Of a stretch of 64,000 nucleotides of DNA, positions 1 to 8,599 are shown piece after piece (positions within the stretch are counted from its first letter, which is position 1; every line of letters begins with the position of its first letter). This stretch comes from WHSP01 sp964634395 (GTDB lineage: Bacteria; Gemmatimonadota; Gemmatimonadetes; Longimicrobiales; Longimicrobiaceae): the NCBI GenBank assembly GCA_964634395.1, contig CAZWJE010000006.1:1-64000 (forward strand). The letters run 5' to 3'. Below the pieces are notes generated by a model. It was given only the letters and a program-made list of their open reading frames with translations, did not search any database and was not told the origin of the DNA. A program made the position numbers and the translations under genes.

Positions 1-4
1 CCGC

Positions 5-1042
5 TCACCTCCGTCCCGTGGCCGCCGTGGCGACCACCTGGTCTCCATCACTCAGACCCGCGAGCACTTCGACAGAGTCGGCGAAGGCGCGACCGGGCCG
101 TACCCAGCGCAGCTGCGCGCCGCCGTCGGCGGCGAGATAGACGCCCGTCAGGTCGCCCTCGTGCACCAGCGCCGACACGGGAACCACCAGCGTGGCGCGT
201 GCACCGATGGGGACCGAGAGAGTGGCGGCGCTGCCGGCCAGGAAGCGCCCGTCGGCGTTGTCCACCAGCGCGTTGATCGTATGGAGCCCGCCGCCGGGCG
301 CGGGTACGACGCCCTCCACCACCGCACGGGCGGACACGCCCTCGATGACGGCGTCGACCGCCTGACCGCGTTCCAGGCCGCGGGCCACGTCGGGCGAGAC
401 GCTGGCCGACACGCGCAGGCGCGAGGCGTCCTGTACCACGAGGAGCGGGGCGCCGGGCGCGGCGAAGCTCCCGGGATCGACCATTCGGTTCACCAGAATG
501 CCGGCGAAGGGAGCACGGATCACGGAGTAGTCGCGTACCGCGCCCAGCTCCTCCGCGCTGGCGCTCGCCGCCCGCACCGCGGCACGAGCCCGGGCGAGAC
601 CCGTCTCCGCGGCGTCGAGCTGTGCCTTCGGGGCGGCGTCGTCGGCGTAAAGAGCCCGCATCCGCTGGGCGTGCAACTCGGCCTCGCGAAGGACGGCCTC
701 GGCCTCGGCCCGCATGGCTTCCACCTGTGCGGCCTTCGCCGCCAGATCCCTCGCGTCGATGCGCAACAGCGGCTGCCCCGCCGCCACGCGGTCGCCTTCC
801 TGGACGAGCACCTCGGTCACGGCGCCCATCAGCTTCGTGCTCAGAGTGGCCTCAGCGACCGGGGCGGCCACGCCGGACGCGTCGAGGACGCCCACGCGTT
901 CGACGGCGTGCACGGTGAGCAGCGGACCCGTCGACGCCTCCGGCCCCGTCGTCCCGGGTGCCGCTTCGGTCTCGGGCGCGGCGCACGCCCCGAGGCCGAA
1001 CGCGGCCGCGAGCAGCAGCGTTCCCGTCGTCTTCGTCTTCAT
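5..1042 (-). CDS. Efflux RND transporter periplasmic adaptor (membrane-fusion) lipoprotein
   Basis: This is the periplasmic adaptor that links an inner-membrane efflux pump to a TolC-type channel. The 345-aa product starts with a lipoprotein signal and lipobox LGAC (Cys20), followed by a low-complexity linker. A biotinyl/lipoyl-like half follows (GAVTEVLVQEGDRVAAGQPL), then an alanine-rich alpha-hairpin, the second lipoyl half and beta-barrel domains (VDPGSFAAPGAPLLVV). I chose the ATG at 1042 because it puts the signal peptide at the N-terminus. An ATG at 1072 would add ten residues and make an ATGA overlap with the tolC stop, so coupled initiation there is possible. The pump gene should lie beyond the left edge; a GTG overlapping this stop (positions 8-6) may be its start. 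Confidence 0.9.
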   Translation of the reverse strand: MKTKTTGTLLLAAAFGLGACAAPETEAAPGTTGPEASTGPLLTVHAVERVGVLDASGVAAPVAEATLSTKLMGAVTEVLVQEGDRVAAGQPLLRIDARDLAAKAAQVEAMRAEAEAVLREAELHAQRMRALYADDAAPKAQLDAAETGLARARAAVRAASASAEELGAVRDYSVIRAPFAGILVNRMVDPGSFAAPGAPLLVVQDASRLRVSASVSPDVARGLERGQAVDAVIEGVSARAVVEGVVPAPGGGLHTINALVDNADGRFLAGSAATLSVPIGARATLVVPVSALVHEGDLTGVYLAADGGAQLRWVRPGRAFADSVEVLAGLSDGDQVVATAATGRR

Positions 1043-1068
1043 CGTCCCATTCTTCGGGTGTGGGGAGC

Positions 1069-2454
1069 TCATCGGGATTCCGTCGGGTTCGCGGTGGCCG
1101 GAAACGCCGTGTCGAGCGAGGCCAGCTCAGCCGGGTCGAGCCCGAGCGCTTGCAGGCGCTCGGCGGCGGCGGTGATGGCATCGTGGCGGGCGCTCGCGAA
1201 TCGCAGTGACGACTCGGTCTCGGTGGCGGCGGCGCTCAGCAGCTCCAGCACGGTGGCCAGACCACCCTCGTACTTGCGGCCGACGATGCGGTGCGCCTCC
1301 GCGCTCTGCTCCACCGCCTCACCGGCGATGCGCAGCCGCTCCAGGGCGACCAACCAGTCAGTCTCCGTCCGCTCCACCTGCAACCGTGCCTCTGCCGCGG
1401 CGGCCTCGGCCCCGGCCCGCGCGGCGGTCTCACGCCCACGAGCGGCCCGCGTCTCCGCCACCTGCCCCGCGCCCGCGAACGGGGTCCAGGAGAACATCAC
1501 TCCCACCGTCCAGTTCTCGTCGCCGTCGTAGAGCCGGTCGGGCGAGTTCCAGTCGTAACGGGCCACCGCGTTGACCCGCGGCAGGTAGAGCGAGCGCGCC
1601 CGGTTGAGGTCGGCGCGAGCGGCCGCCAGCCCCGCCCGGGCGGCGGTCATGTCCGCGCGCGCCTCCACACTCCCACTCCACTGGCGCGACTCCAGCGCGC
1701 GAATCGCCTCCGCGGCGGGAAGATGCGCGGGCGGGGCAAGGGTCATGTCGTCGGGCGAACCGAGGAGGGTGGCGAGCTGCCTTCCGGCAAGTACGGCATT
1801 GCCGCGTGCCTCGACGAGCCGCGCTTCCACTTCTCCCGCCTTCACCGCGGCCAGCAGCGCGTCCGATCGGGTGGCGAGTCCGTTCTTCACCATCGTCTCG
1901 GCCTGCCGCACGTGGGCGTGTGAGGCCTCGGCGGCGGCCTCCAGCGTGGCCACCATCTCGCGGGCGAGCACGGTGCCGTAGAAGGCGCGAATCACGTCCA
2001 CACGGGTACGCGTCCGGGTCCACGTCTCGGCCGCCCGCGACGCGGTGGCGGCATGGGACGCCGCGACTCGGCCAAGATGCGCGTCGGCGTTGAACAGCGG
2101 CTGCTCCAGCACGATGGCGCCAGCGTAGTTGTTGACGGCGTCCGGGTGATTCAACCGCGCCGGGTCGAAGTCGGGAGCGGCGATGCGACGCTGGCGCAGC
2201 ACCGTGCCGAACGCACCGATCGGATCGGTCGTCCGGGCGAAGCCACCCTCCAGACGGAGGGTGGGGAGAACGCCGCGCAGCGCGGCGAGCGGCTCGGCGC
2301 TCCGCGCTTCCGCGTCGCCGGCGGCGATCCGGTTCGCGTACGCCGAGCGCTCGGCCCGCGCGAGCGCGTCCTCCAGCGACAGCGTCTGTGCCTGAGCCGC
2401 CAGCGGGGCCGCGGCCAGGAGCCCGGCCAGCAATAGCGAGCGATGACGTACCAT
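1069..2454 (-). CDS. TolC-family outer-membrane efflux protein
   Basis: This is the outer-membrane channel of a tripartite efflux or type I secretion system. The 461-aa product has a clear signal peptide (MVRHRSLLLAGLLAAAPLAA, cleaved near AQA) and two OEP repeats of about 200 residues each. These are long alanine/arginine/glutamate-rich helices with short barrel strands, the usual TolC length and layout. The frame is open further upstream, but the signal peptide fixes the start at 2454. It is directly upstream of the adaptor gene and overlaps its possible upstream ATG by 4 nt. An AT-rich promoter lies about 60 bp upstream of the start. Substrate is unknown. Confidence 0.92.
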   Translation of the reverse strand: MVRHRSLLLAGLLAAAPLAAQAQTLSLEDALARAERSAYANRIAAGDAEARSAEPLAALRGVLPTLRLEGGFARTTDPIGAFGTVLRQRRIAAPDFDPARLNHPDAVNNYAGAIVLEQPLFNADAHLGRVAASHAATASRAAETWTRTRTRVDVIRAFYGTVLAREMVATLEAAAEASHAHVRQAETMVKNGLATRSDALLAAVKAGEVEARLVEARGNAVLAGRQLATLLGSPDDMTLAPPAHLPAAEAIRALESRQWSGSVEARADMTAARAGLAAARADLNRARSLYLPRVNAVARYDWNSPDRLYDGDENWTVGVMFSWTPFAGAGQVAETRAARGRETAARAGAEAAAAEARLQVERTETDWLVALERLRIAGEAVEQSAEAHRIVGRKYEGGLATVLELLSAAATETESSLRFASARHDAITAAAERLQALGLDPAELASLDTAFPATANPTESR

Positions 2455-2514
2455 GAAATCGAGCGTCGAAGTGAAGTCGCACCCGGCCAGGCCGGAAGAA
2501 TAGTTCGACATATA

Positions 2515-2541
2515 ATTATATGGTTGTATATTGGTCGTCAA
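2515..2541 (-). promoter_or_regulatory. Candidate promoter of the tolC-adaptor operon
   Basis: On the minus strand a TTGACG (-35, 2536-2541) and a consensus TATAAT (-10, 2515-2520) are separated by 15 bp, in a strikingly AT-rich island in otherwise GC-rich DNA. The -10 lies in a perfect 14-bp palindrome, CATATAATTATATG (2509-2522). The spacer contains AACCATA, also found in the palindrome upstream of arsR. The 15-bp spacer is shorter than ideal, consistent with a regulated promoter. Confidence 0.6.
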
Positions 2542-2640
2542 GAGACCGCTCTCGCGCGGGTACCGCGGGGCGCGGGATCCCTTCGCCATGGGAAACGAAA
2601 AACATCGGTGCCCCACCGGCCGTTGTGGGCCGCCGGGTCG

Positions 2641-3303
2641 CTACCGCTTACGATACAACGCGTTCACGCTCACCCTCCGGCCCTTCTCCGTCTCCACCCG
2701 CACCGTCTCGCCGGGCGCCTCGGCGCTCAGCCCGTGACGACCGACCCACTCCTCCAGGGCGACGGCGTGCAGCAGAACCGCCCGACCGCCGGGGAAACCC
2801 TCGTAGACACCCGGCTCGTCCGGAACCGGGCGCACGCCTTCCCCCGTGAGGTCCACCTCGGGAGTGAAGTGATTGAGCAGCAGGCGTCCCCCCGGCTTCA
2901 GCACGCGCGCGGTCTCCGCCATCGCGCGCTCCCATTCGGCCACGCCGCGAGCGTTGTGAAAGATGCCGAGCGCGACCACCAGGTCGAACGATCCGTCAGC
3001 GAAGTCAGTGAGATCGTCCATGCGGCCAACGCGTACCCGCTCCTGAGCGGCCTCCTCCCCGAGGACGTCCGTCAGCCGCTCCCGGGTCCGCTCGACCATC
3101 GCCGTCGACGCGTCTCTTGCGTGGACGTCGAACCCGTGCGTGACGAGCAGGGCCGTGTTTCGGCCACCCGCGCAGCCCAGGTCGAGCACCCGGACGGACT
3201 CCGGGCGCTGGTACTCCTCGATCATCGCGGCCAGACGGTGGTCGGGCTCGCGCGAGGCGAACTGCTCGACCACCTCCTTCTGTTCCCAGAAAGTGTCCGT
3301 CAT
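2641..3303 (-). CDS. Class I SAM-dependent methyltransferase
   Basis: This is a 220-aa methyltransferase of unknown substrate. The Rossmann-fold SAM-binding motif I is VRVLDLGCAGGRNTALL, followed by the acidic loop region (VHARDAS) and motif FDLVVALGIFHNA. The ATG at 3303 is set by a strong GGGAGGG ribosome-binding site; the open frame extends upstream but overlaps arsR without coding character. It lies 40 bp downstream of arsR on the same strand, so the two are probably one operon. ArsR-methyltransferase pairs are common and sometimes fused, but the known substrates vary, so none is assigned. Confidence 0.87.
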   Translation of the reverse strand: MTDTFWEQKEVVEQFASREPDHRLAAMIEEYQRPESVRVLDLGCAGGRNTALLVTHGFDVHARDASTAMVERTRERLTDVLGEEAAQERVRVGRMDDLTDFADGSFDLVVALGIFHNARGVAEWERAMAETARVLKPGGRLLLNHFTPEVDLTGEGVRPVPDEPGVYEGFPGGRAVLLHAVALEEWVGRHGLSAEAPGETVRVETEKGRRVSVNALYRKR

Positions 3304-3343
3304 CTTCCCTCCCCGCACGATGGCCTCACCGCTCCGCGTCCGG

Positions 3344-3676
3344 TCACACCGCCTGGAACATCCGACCGCGGGCGTCGGCCTCGGCGGCCAATCGTCCGCA
3401 GACGATCTCGCAGAGCTGGAACACCTCCTCGCCCCGAAGGCTGTAGTGCACGTACAATCCCTCCTTACGGCGCTCGACGAAACCGAGCGCATGGAGCATC
3501 TGCAGGTGCTTGGACACGTTCGCCTGGCCCAGACCGGTCTCCTCCATCAACTCGGAAACCGTGCGTTCGCCCTGGCGCAGCGCGTTCAGAATCCTCAGCC
3601 GCGCCGGCTCGGCGAGCGCCTTGAAGCGCTCCGCGACCACGTCCAGCACCTCCGGTGTCAGCCTGAAGCTACTCAT
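3344..3676 (-). CDS. ArsR/SmtB-family transcriptional repressor
   Basis: This is a 110-aa winged-helix repressor. Residues about 17-60 carry the typical ALAEPARLRILNAL helix and the recognition helix region GQANVSKHLQML, followed by the wing (ERRKEGLYVHYSL). It lacks the cysteines of the classic ArsR metal site in the DNA-reading helix. It does have a Cys-x3-Cys pair (CEIVC) in the last helix, so the inducer may be thiol-reactive or non-metal. The ATG at 3676 has a GGAGG ribosome-binding site 7 nt upstream. A palindrome overlaps that site and the predicted transcription start, which points to autorepression. It probably controls the downstream methyltransferase and perhaps the neighbouring efflux operon. 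Confidence 0.93.
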   Translation of the reverse strand: MSSFRLTPEVLDVVAERFKALAEPARLRILNALRQGERTVSELMEETGLGQANVSKHLQMLHALGFVERRKEGLYVHYSLRGEEVFQLCEIVCGRLAAEADARGRMFQAV

Positions 3677-3683
3677 GGTTGCC

Positions 3684-3709
3684 TCCGTTGTATCTATAAC
3701 CATAACGGA
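3684..3709. promoter_or_regulatory. Operator-like imperfect palindrome upstream of arsR
   Basis: TCCGTT (3684-3689) and AACGGA (3704-3709) form a 26-bp imperfect inverted repeat with an AT-rich centre containing ATAACCATAA. It starts where the -10 box ends and runs into the arsR ribosome-binding site, so a bound repressor would block transcription initiation. This position and symmetry are typical of ArsR-family operators. Confidence 0.65.
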
Positions 3710-3737
3710 ATGTAGTCGGATTTGACCCCGAACGCAA
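3709..3737 (-). promoter_or_regulatory. Candidate arsR promoter
   Basis: On the minus strand, TTGCGT (-35, 3732-3737) and TACATT (-10, 3709-3714) are separated by exactly 17 bp. The palindrome at 3684-3709 abuts the -10 box. Confidence 0.6.
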
Positions 3738-3814
3738 TCGACCGGTGGCTCCGCTTTCCACGGTGCCGGGGAAACCGTCGAAAATGACTCGGATCGGGAC
3801 GGAGGAACTGGAGG

Positions 3815-4156
3815 CTACAGCAGCTTTTCGTCCAGCTTCAATCCGCCGAGGATGTGCAGATGGAGATGAGGGACGGTCTGTCCTCCGTCTTCGCCCGTGT
3901 TGATCACCACCCGGTAACCGCTGTCGAGTCCCTCCGCGGCGGCGATCCGACCAATGGCCAGGAGGAGCTTTCCGGCGAGTTCCAGATCATCGCCCTCGAG
4001 GTCCTGGAGCGACCGGACCGGCTTCCGCGGAATCACGAGAATATGCACCGGCGCCGCCGGCGCGATGTCGCGAATCGCGACCAGGTCCTCGTCCTGGTAG
4101 ACGAAATCCCCCGGAACTTCTCCATCGATGATGCGGCTGAAAATCGTTTTGGTCAT
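3815..4156 (-). CDS. HIT-family (histidine triad) nucleotide-binding protein
   Basis: This is a 113-aa HIT protein of the HINT/protein kinase C inhibitor branch, a nucleotide phosphoramidase or hydrolase acting in the cytoplasm. The family signature PHLHLHILGG, with the catalytic histidine triad, is near the C-terminus. The N-terminal FSRIIDGEVPGDFVYQDED and the IRDIAPAAPVHILVIPRKP segment are typical. It is the last gene of the hemW-hrcA-dnaJ-prmA run, 122 bp beyond the prmA stop, and may be read from the same transcript. Confidence 0.95.
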   Translation of the reverse strand: MTKTIFSRIIDGEVPGDFVYQDEDLVAIRDIAPAAPVHILVIPRKPVRSLQDLEGDDLELAGKLLLAIGRIAAAEGLDSGYRVVINTGEDGGQTVPHLHLHILGGLKLDEKLL

Positions 4157-4278
4157 GGAAGCAGTCTCATGGAAGGAACAACGTTCGGTACGATCTCGAG
4201 CGGAAAGCCGCCGTCATCGGGAGGCCGCTCCCGTCATGTCGGACGACAATGAAGTTCCGGGACGACGATGAGGAAGCC

Positions 4279-5154
4279 TCAGGACGGCGATCCGCCGAAC
4301 AGAGCGCTCCACCATTCATCCTCACGATCTTCCGCGAGGAGCCGGAGCCCCGCCGCCCTCGCGTCCTCGATCACGTCATCCGCTTCCTCTCGCAGGATCC
4401 CGGAAACGATCAGTCGCCCACGCGGTCGGAGCGACGCCGCGAACGCCGGCAGAAGTGGCCGTACGACGCCGCTGAGGATGTTCGCCAACACCATGTCGAA
4501 TTGTCCAAGCCCTTCGACGAGTGTCGGGTCAGCGAGTTCCTCGAGGAGGACGATGACGTCAGTGACCCGGTTGCGTTCGATGTTCTCGCGCGCGTTGAGG
4601 TTCGCGTCGGCGTCGAACTCGACCGCGATCACCTCGCTGGCGCCGAGGAGCGCGGCCGCGATCGAAAGGATCGCCGAGCCCGACCCTACGTCCAGCACAC
4701 GATCACCCGGGACCTGACTCGCGTCGAGAAGTCGGAGACATCCCCGGGTCGTCGCGTGCTCGCCGGTCCCGAACGCCATCTGTGGATCGATCTCCACGAC
4801 TACTTCGCCCGGCGCGGCCTCCCAATCAGTCCAGCTCGGCTTGACGACGAGACGCGGCGAGACCTTCCGGGGTTGTAGCCCCCGGCGCCAATCGAGCTCC
4901 CAGTCCTCGTTGGGCCGCCAGGCCCAGGAGACTTCCAGCGGCTCACCCCCGACCCGTTCTCGCAGGGAATCCGCGGCAAACGTGGTGAACGCTTCGGGAT
5001 CGGGCGGCGGCGGGAGGAACGTGGAAAGCGTTTCGGCCTCGTCGAGTACCGACTGCCCCCCCAGGGCGAGTAACCCCTCCGCGATCAGGTCGCGAAGGGG
5101 CTCTCGCGGCGGGGCCGCGACGGTCAGGACGAACCAGCGCTCCGGCGGTGGCAT
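4279..5154 (-). CDS. prmA: Ribosomal protein L11 methyltransferase
   Basis: PrmA methylates ribosomal protein L11 using S-adenosylmethionine. The 291-aa product has the N-terminal substrate-recognition domain, then the diagnostic FGTGEHATT motif, the SAM-binding motif VLDVGSGSAILSIAA and the catalytic-region NILSGVV. Length is normal for the family. It starts only 4 bp downstream of dnaJ, a common arrangement in several phyla, so it is co-transcribed with the heat-shock genes. Confidence 0.96.
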   Translation of the reverse strand: MPPPERWFVLTVAAPPREPLRDLIAEGLLALGGQSVLDEAETLSTFLPPPPDPEAFTTFAADSLRERVGGEPLEVSWAWRPNEDWELDWRRGLQPRKVSPRLVVKPSWTDWEAAPGEVVVEIDPQMAFGTGEHATTRGCLRLLDASQVPGDRVLDVGSGSAILSIAAALLGASEVIAVEFDADANLNARENIERNRVTDVIVLLEELADPTLVEGLGQFDMVLANILSGVVRPLLPAFAASLRPRGRLIVSGILREEADDVIEDARAAGLRLLAEDREDEWWSALFGGSPS

Positions 5155-5158
5155 CGGC

Positions 5159-6319
5159 TCAGGCGGAGAAAGCTTCTTTCATCCGATTCCAGAAGCCTCC
5201 GCGCGATCGGCCGTCAGCCTCCGGTGGAGCGCCCTCGATCTCCCGGAGGCGCTGGAAGATCTCCTCCTGCTCCGAGGAGAGCCGGTTGGGCGTCCACACC
5301 TGGACTCGTACGTGCTGGTCACCCCGGCCTCCCCCGCCCAGATGGGGGAGACCCTTCCCGCGGAGGGTAAGCACCTCCCCGCTCTGCACACCCGGCGGGA
5401 ACTCGACGCGTTCCGGGCCCCAGACGGTCGGGACCTCGATATCCGTCCCCAGCGCAGCCTGGCTGAAGGAGATTCGCGCGTTATGGATGAGGTCATCGCC
5501 CTCCCGCACGAACCGCGGATCCTCCTCGACCTCCAGAACCACGAGGATATCGCCACGCGGACCGCCGCGCGGACCGGTGTTGCCGTGCCCCCGTAGCGTG
5601 ATGTAATTGTCCGTCTCGACCCCGGCCGGCACATCGACCTCGAACTCGCGATCCCGGCGCACCCGTCCCTGGCCCGCGCAGTCGGAGCACGGCTCGACGA
5701 TCTGACGGCCTTCACCCCCGCACGTCGGGCAGGTGGACGCGCTCACGAACTGCCCGAAAACGCTCCGCTGCACCCGTCGCACCTCTCCCGCGCCCGCGCA
5801 CGTCTCGCAGACGATCGGTTCGGAGCCGCCGGCCGAACCCGTTCCGGAGCACGTCTCGCAGGGCTCCTGGATCGCGATCCGCAGTTTCTTCCGGACTCCC
5901 GTGGCGACTTCTTCGAGGGTGAGCCGCAACCGAATCCTCGTGTCCTGCCCGCGCTGCACGCGACCACGGCCGCGACCCCGTGCGCTGAAGAGGTCCTCCA
6001 TACTGGAAAAGCCGCCGAAGTCGCGCATGAAGATGTTCAGCGCGTCCTCGAAGCCGAAACCGTTGAAGCCGGCTCGGCCCGCCCCGGCTCCGGCGCCGGA
6101 CTTCACGCCGGCATGACCGAACCGATCGTACGCGGCGCGCTTGTCGGGATCTCGCAGGACTTCATAGGCCTCGGTGGCTTCCTTGAACTTCTCCTCGGCC
6201 TCGGTGTCGCCACCGTTCCGGTCGGGATGGAACTGAAGCGCCTTCTTCCGATAGGCCTTCTTCACCGTCTCGGCGTCCACGCCGCGGTCGATCTCCAGAA
6301 TTTCGTAGTAATCCCGCAA
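5159..6319 (-). CDS. dnaJ: Chaperone protein DnaJ
   Basis: DnaJ is the Hsp40 co-chaperone that delivers substrates to DnaK and stimulates its ATPase. The 386-aa protein has the J domain with the HPD motif at residues 31-33, a glycine/phenylalanine-rich linker with GAGAGAGRAGFNGFGF, and a zinc-finger domain with four Cys repeats (CETCSGTG, CETCAGAG, CPTCGGEG, CSDCAGQG). C-terminal substrate-binding domains follow. All features of a class I DnaJ are intact. It lies 7 bp downstream of hrcA. grpE and dnaK are not next to it. Confidence 0.98.
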   Translation of the reverse strand: MRDYYEILEIDRGVDAETVKKAYRKKALQFHPDRNGGDTEAEEKFKEATEAYEVLRDPDKRAAYDRFGHAGVKSGAGAGAGRAGFNGFGFEDALNIFMRDFGGFSSMEDLFSARGRGRGRVQRGQDTRIRLRLTLEEVATGVRKKLRIAIQEPCETCSGTGSAGGSEPIVCETCAGAGEVRRVQRSVFGQFVSASTCPTCGGEGRQIVEPCSDCAGQGRVRRDREFEVDVPAGVETDNYITLRGHGNTGPRGGPRGDILVVLEVEEDPRFVREGDDLIHNARISFSQAALGTDIEVPTVWGPERVEFPPGVQSGEVLTLRGKGLPHLGGGGRGDQHVRVQVWTPNRLSSEQEEIFQRLREIEGAPPEADGRSRGGFWNRMKEAFSA

Positions 6320-6326
6320 TGTTCAG

Positions 6327-7379
6327 TCAGGTCAGGAAGTCGGATACGAGCGCTGAGGTCCCCTCAACGAGGCCGATGATTCGCTCGTAGGGCATGCGCG
6401 TAGGGCCCATGACACCGATCACACCCCGAAGGTTGCCCACGTTGTACTCGGAGGTGATGATCGTGAACCCGGCGAGGGCGGGATCAGAATGTTCGGCGCC
6501 GATAGTGATCGTGAGACCGGACGTCCCGATCCTCGACGAGAGTGTCGAGGCAAGGAGATCGGTCCGCTCGGTGAGTTCCAGGAGACCCTTCAGGCGTTCG
6601 CCCGTCTGGAATTCCGGCTGATCCGCGAGCACGGACGCCCGGCCGAGGTGAAGACTGCTCTCCGTCGGATCGAGCCAGCCATCGGCGGATTGAACGAAGA
6701 CGTTCAGCAGCTCCGAAGTGCTCCGGTCGCCCGCGGGGGCCGCGTCCCGGAGGCGTTCGGAGAGCGTCGTTCGCACCTCGAGAAGATTATTTCCGCAGAG
6801 CCGTTCGTTGAGCACCTGCGACACCGCGATCAACGCGCTTGGCGGCACGTGAGCGGGCACATCGACGAACACGGTGCGCGGACCGCGCGACCGCAGCTCG
6901 AGAACGAGGAGTACCTTCCCTTCGGCGATCGGCAGCAGCTCGATGCGTTCGAGGATCGCGTCGGCGAGTCCCGGCCCGATCGCCATCCCCAGTTCGCTGG
7001 TCAGGAGGCCGAGTACCTGCGCGGCCCTGCGAAGGAGAAGCTCGAGGCCGGTACGGTCGGCGTTCCGCAGTTCGGAGCGCATCTCCCGGGTCGCGGTCAC
7101 CGTTCTCCGGGGCTGCGTCAACAACGCGTCCACATAGAGTCGGTATCCTCGATCCGTGGGCATCCGTCCGGCGGACGTGTGCGGATGGTAGAGGTATCCC
7201 TTCTCCTCGAGGTCACTCATCGTGTTCCGGATCGTCGCCGGCGAAATACCCAGGCCATACCGCCGGGCCACCGTTCGACTACCCGCCGGCTCGGCGGTGT
7301 CGACGTACGTCCGGATCACCGCCTCGAGCACCTGCTGCTCGCGTTCGTTGAGCGATTCGTCCTTCATCCGAGAAATCAT
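6327..7379 (-). CDS. hrcA: Heat-inducible transcription repressor HrcA
   Basis: HrcA represses class I heat-shock genes by binding CIRCE elements and depends on GroEL for activity. The 350-aa product has the N-terminal winged-helix region (AGSRTVARRYGLGISPATIR) and the conserved segment MSDLEEKGYLYHPHTSAGRMP. The C-terminal signature VGNLRGVIGVMGPTRMPYERI is also present. Its ATG overlaps the hemW stop (ATGA, 7376-7379); an ATG four codons further in is an alternative. I found no CIRCE inverted repeat in this window, so its targets here are unclear. Confidence 0.97.
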   Translation of the reverse strand: MISRMKDESLNEREQQVLEAVIRTYVDTAEPAGSRTVARRYGLGISPATIRNTMSDLEEKGYLYHPHTSAGRMPTDRGYRLYVDALLTQPRRTVTATREMRSELRNADRTGLELLLRRAAQVLGLLTSELGMAIGPGLADAILERIELLPIAEGKVLLVLELRSRGPRTVFVDVPAHVPPSALIAVSQVLNERLCGNNLLEVRTTLSERLRDAAPAGDRSTSELLNVFVQSADGWLDPTESSLHLGRASVLADQPEFQTGERLKGLLELTERTDLLASTLSSRIGTSGLTITIGAEHSDPALAGFTIITSEYNVGNLRGVIGVMGPTRMPYERIIGLVEGTSALVSDFLT

Positions 7380-8599
7380 GCGGGGTTCGCCCCAATCTGA
7401 ACGAGATCGGAGCCACCGTCAAACGGGACCGGACGCGTCGCGGGGGTATCCGGGCGAAGGCTCTCCGAGAGCGAAACCGCGATCTCATCGAGGAGCAGCC
7501 AGCCGCGCGCGGTGAGGCGGGCGACTCCGTCGTCGATCGTCGCGATCCCGTCCACCTCCGCCTTTCGGAACACCCGAGCCCCCCGCGCGTCGAGATCCTT
7601 CAGTGGTAACCCCGCGCGCGTGCGCAAAGCAAGCCAGACCCGTTCCAGCGAGGCGGCCGCGGAATCGATCGTCTCCCGACCCGCGACCGGCGACCGACCG
7701 GCGGCGACCGCGTCTCTATATGCGTACCACGATCGCAGGTTCCACCGTCGTTCCGGAGGAAACCAGCCGTGCGCGCCCGGGCCCAAAGCCGCCCAGGGCG
7801 CGCCCGTCCAGTACGCGAAGTTATGACGCGAATGCCTGCCCGGACGGCCGAAGTTGGAAACTTCGTAGTGCTCGTAACCCGCTTCGGTCAACTTTTCATG
7901 CGCGAGCAGATACTCCCCCGCGTATCGATCCTCGTCGGCGATCGTCTCTCGGCCCGACGAAACCCACCGACCCAGCGGCGCGCCCGGCTCAGCGGTCAGG
8001 CCATAGAGCGAAACGTGCTCGGGGCCCAGCTCCACGACGCGTTCGAGGTCGACGCCCCAGTCGCGTCCAAGCCGTTCGGGGAGTCCGAAGATCAGATCGA
8101 TGCTGACATCGGCGAAGCCCGCGTCCCGTGCCGCGCGGAGCGCCGCCTCGGGGCCCTCCGGTCCATGCATCCGACCCATCCAGCGCAGTGATTCAGCGTG
8201 GAACGTCTGGGCGCCGAGGGAGAGCCGATTGACGCCGGCCGCACGCCAATCGACGGCGAGGCCGGGCGTGAAGCTCTCAGGATTCGCTTCGCACGTCCAT
8301 TCGGCGCCGGAAACCAGTCGCGCGAACGGCTCGAGACGTCGCCGCAACGCCTCCATCGCCCCCGAACCGAGCAGCGAGGGCGTCCCCCCGCCTACGTAGA
8401 GCGTGTTCAGTTCCAGCGGCCCGTCCCATCCTCGCTCCTCCGCCGTGAGCCGCAATTCTCCCTCGACGGCGTCGAGCCACTCCCCCACCGGAGGATCGCG
8501 GAGCGCCTCGACCGCGAAGTCACAATACGAACACCGGCGCACGCAGAATGGCGCGTGCACGTACAGTGATCGTACCGTTTCTCTCTCGTTCCCGGACAC
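7376..8599 (-). CDS. hemW: Radical SAM heme chaperone HemW
   Basis: HemW is a coproporphyrinogen-III-oxidase-like radical SAM protein that binds and transfers heme. The product has the HemW-type cluster motif YVHAPFCVRRCSYCDF (Cys-x3-Cys-x2-Cys), the GGGTPS SAM-binding segment and the C-terminal HemW domain (RTRAGLPLKDLD). I prefer the GTG at 8599 because GAGGGGG lies 9 nt upstream and family homology begins just after it. The frame stays open to a GTG at 8662. It overlaps hrcA by 4 nt, so the two are translationally coupled. Confidence 0.93.
   Translation of the reverse strand: MSGNERETVRSLYVHAPFCVRRCSYCDFAVEALRDPPVGEWLDAVEGELRLTAEERGWDGPLELNTLYVGGGTPSLLGSGAMEALRRRLEPFARLVSGAEWTCEANPESFTPGLAVDWRAAGVNRLSLGAQTFHAESLRWMGRMHGPEGPEAALRAARDAGFADVSIDLIFGLPERLGRDWGVDLERVVELGPEHVSLYGLTAEPGAPLGRWVSSGRETIADEDRYAGEYLLAHEKLTEAGYEHYEVSNFGRPGRHSRHNFAYWTGAPWAALGPGAHGWFPPERRWNLRSWYAYRDAVAAGRSPVAGRETIDSAAASLERVWLALRTRAGLPLKDLDARGARVFRKAEVDGIATIDDGVARLTARGWLLLDEIAVSLSESLRPDTPATRPVPFDGGSDLVQIGANPA

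Noticed and set aside
161..1531. 456-codon plus-strand frame opposite the efflux genes
   Set aside because: It spans two well-supported genes in antisense and its composition (Arg/His/Ala-rich, no domains) is that of a high-GC shadow.
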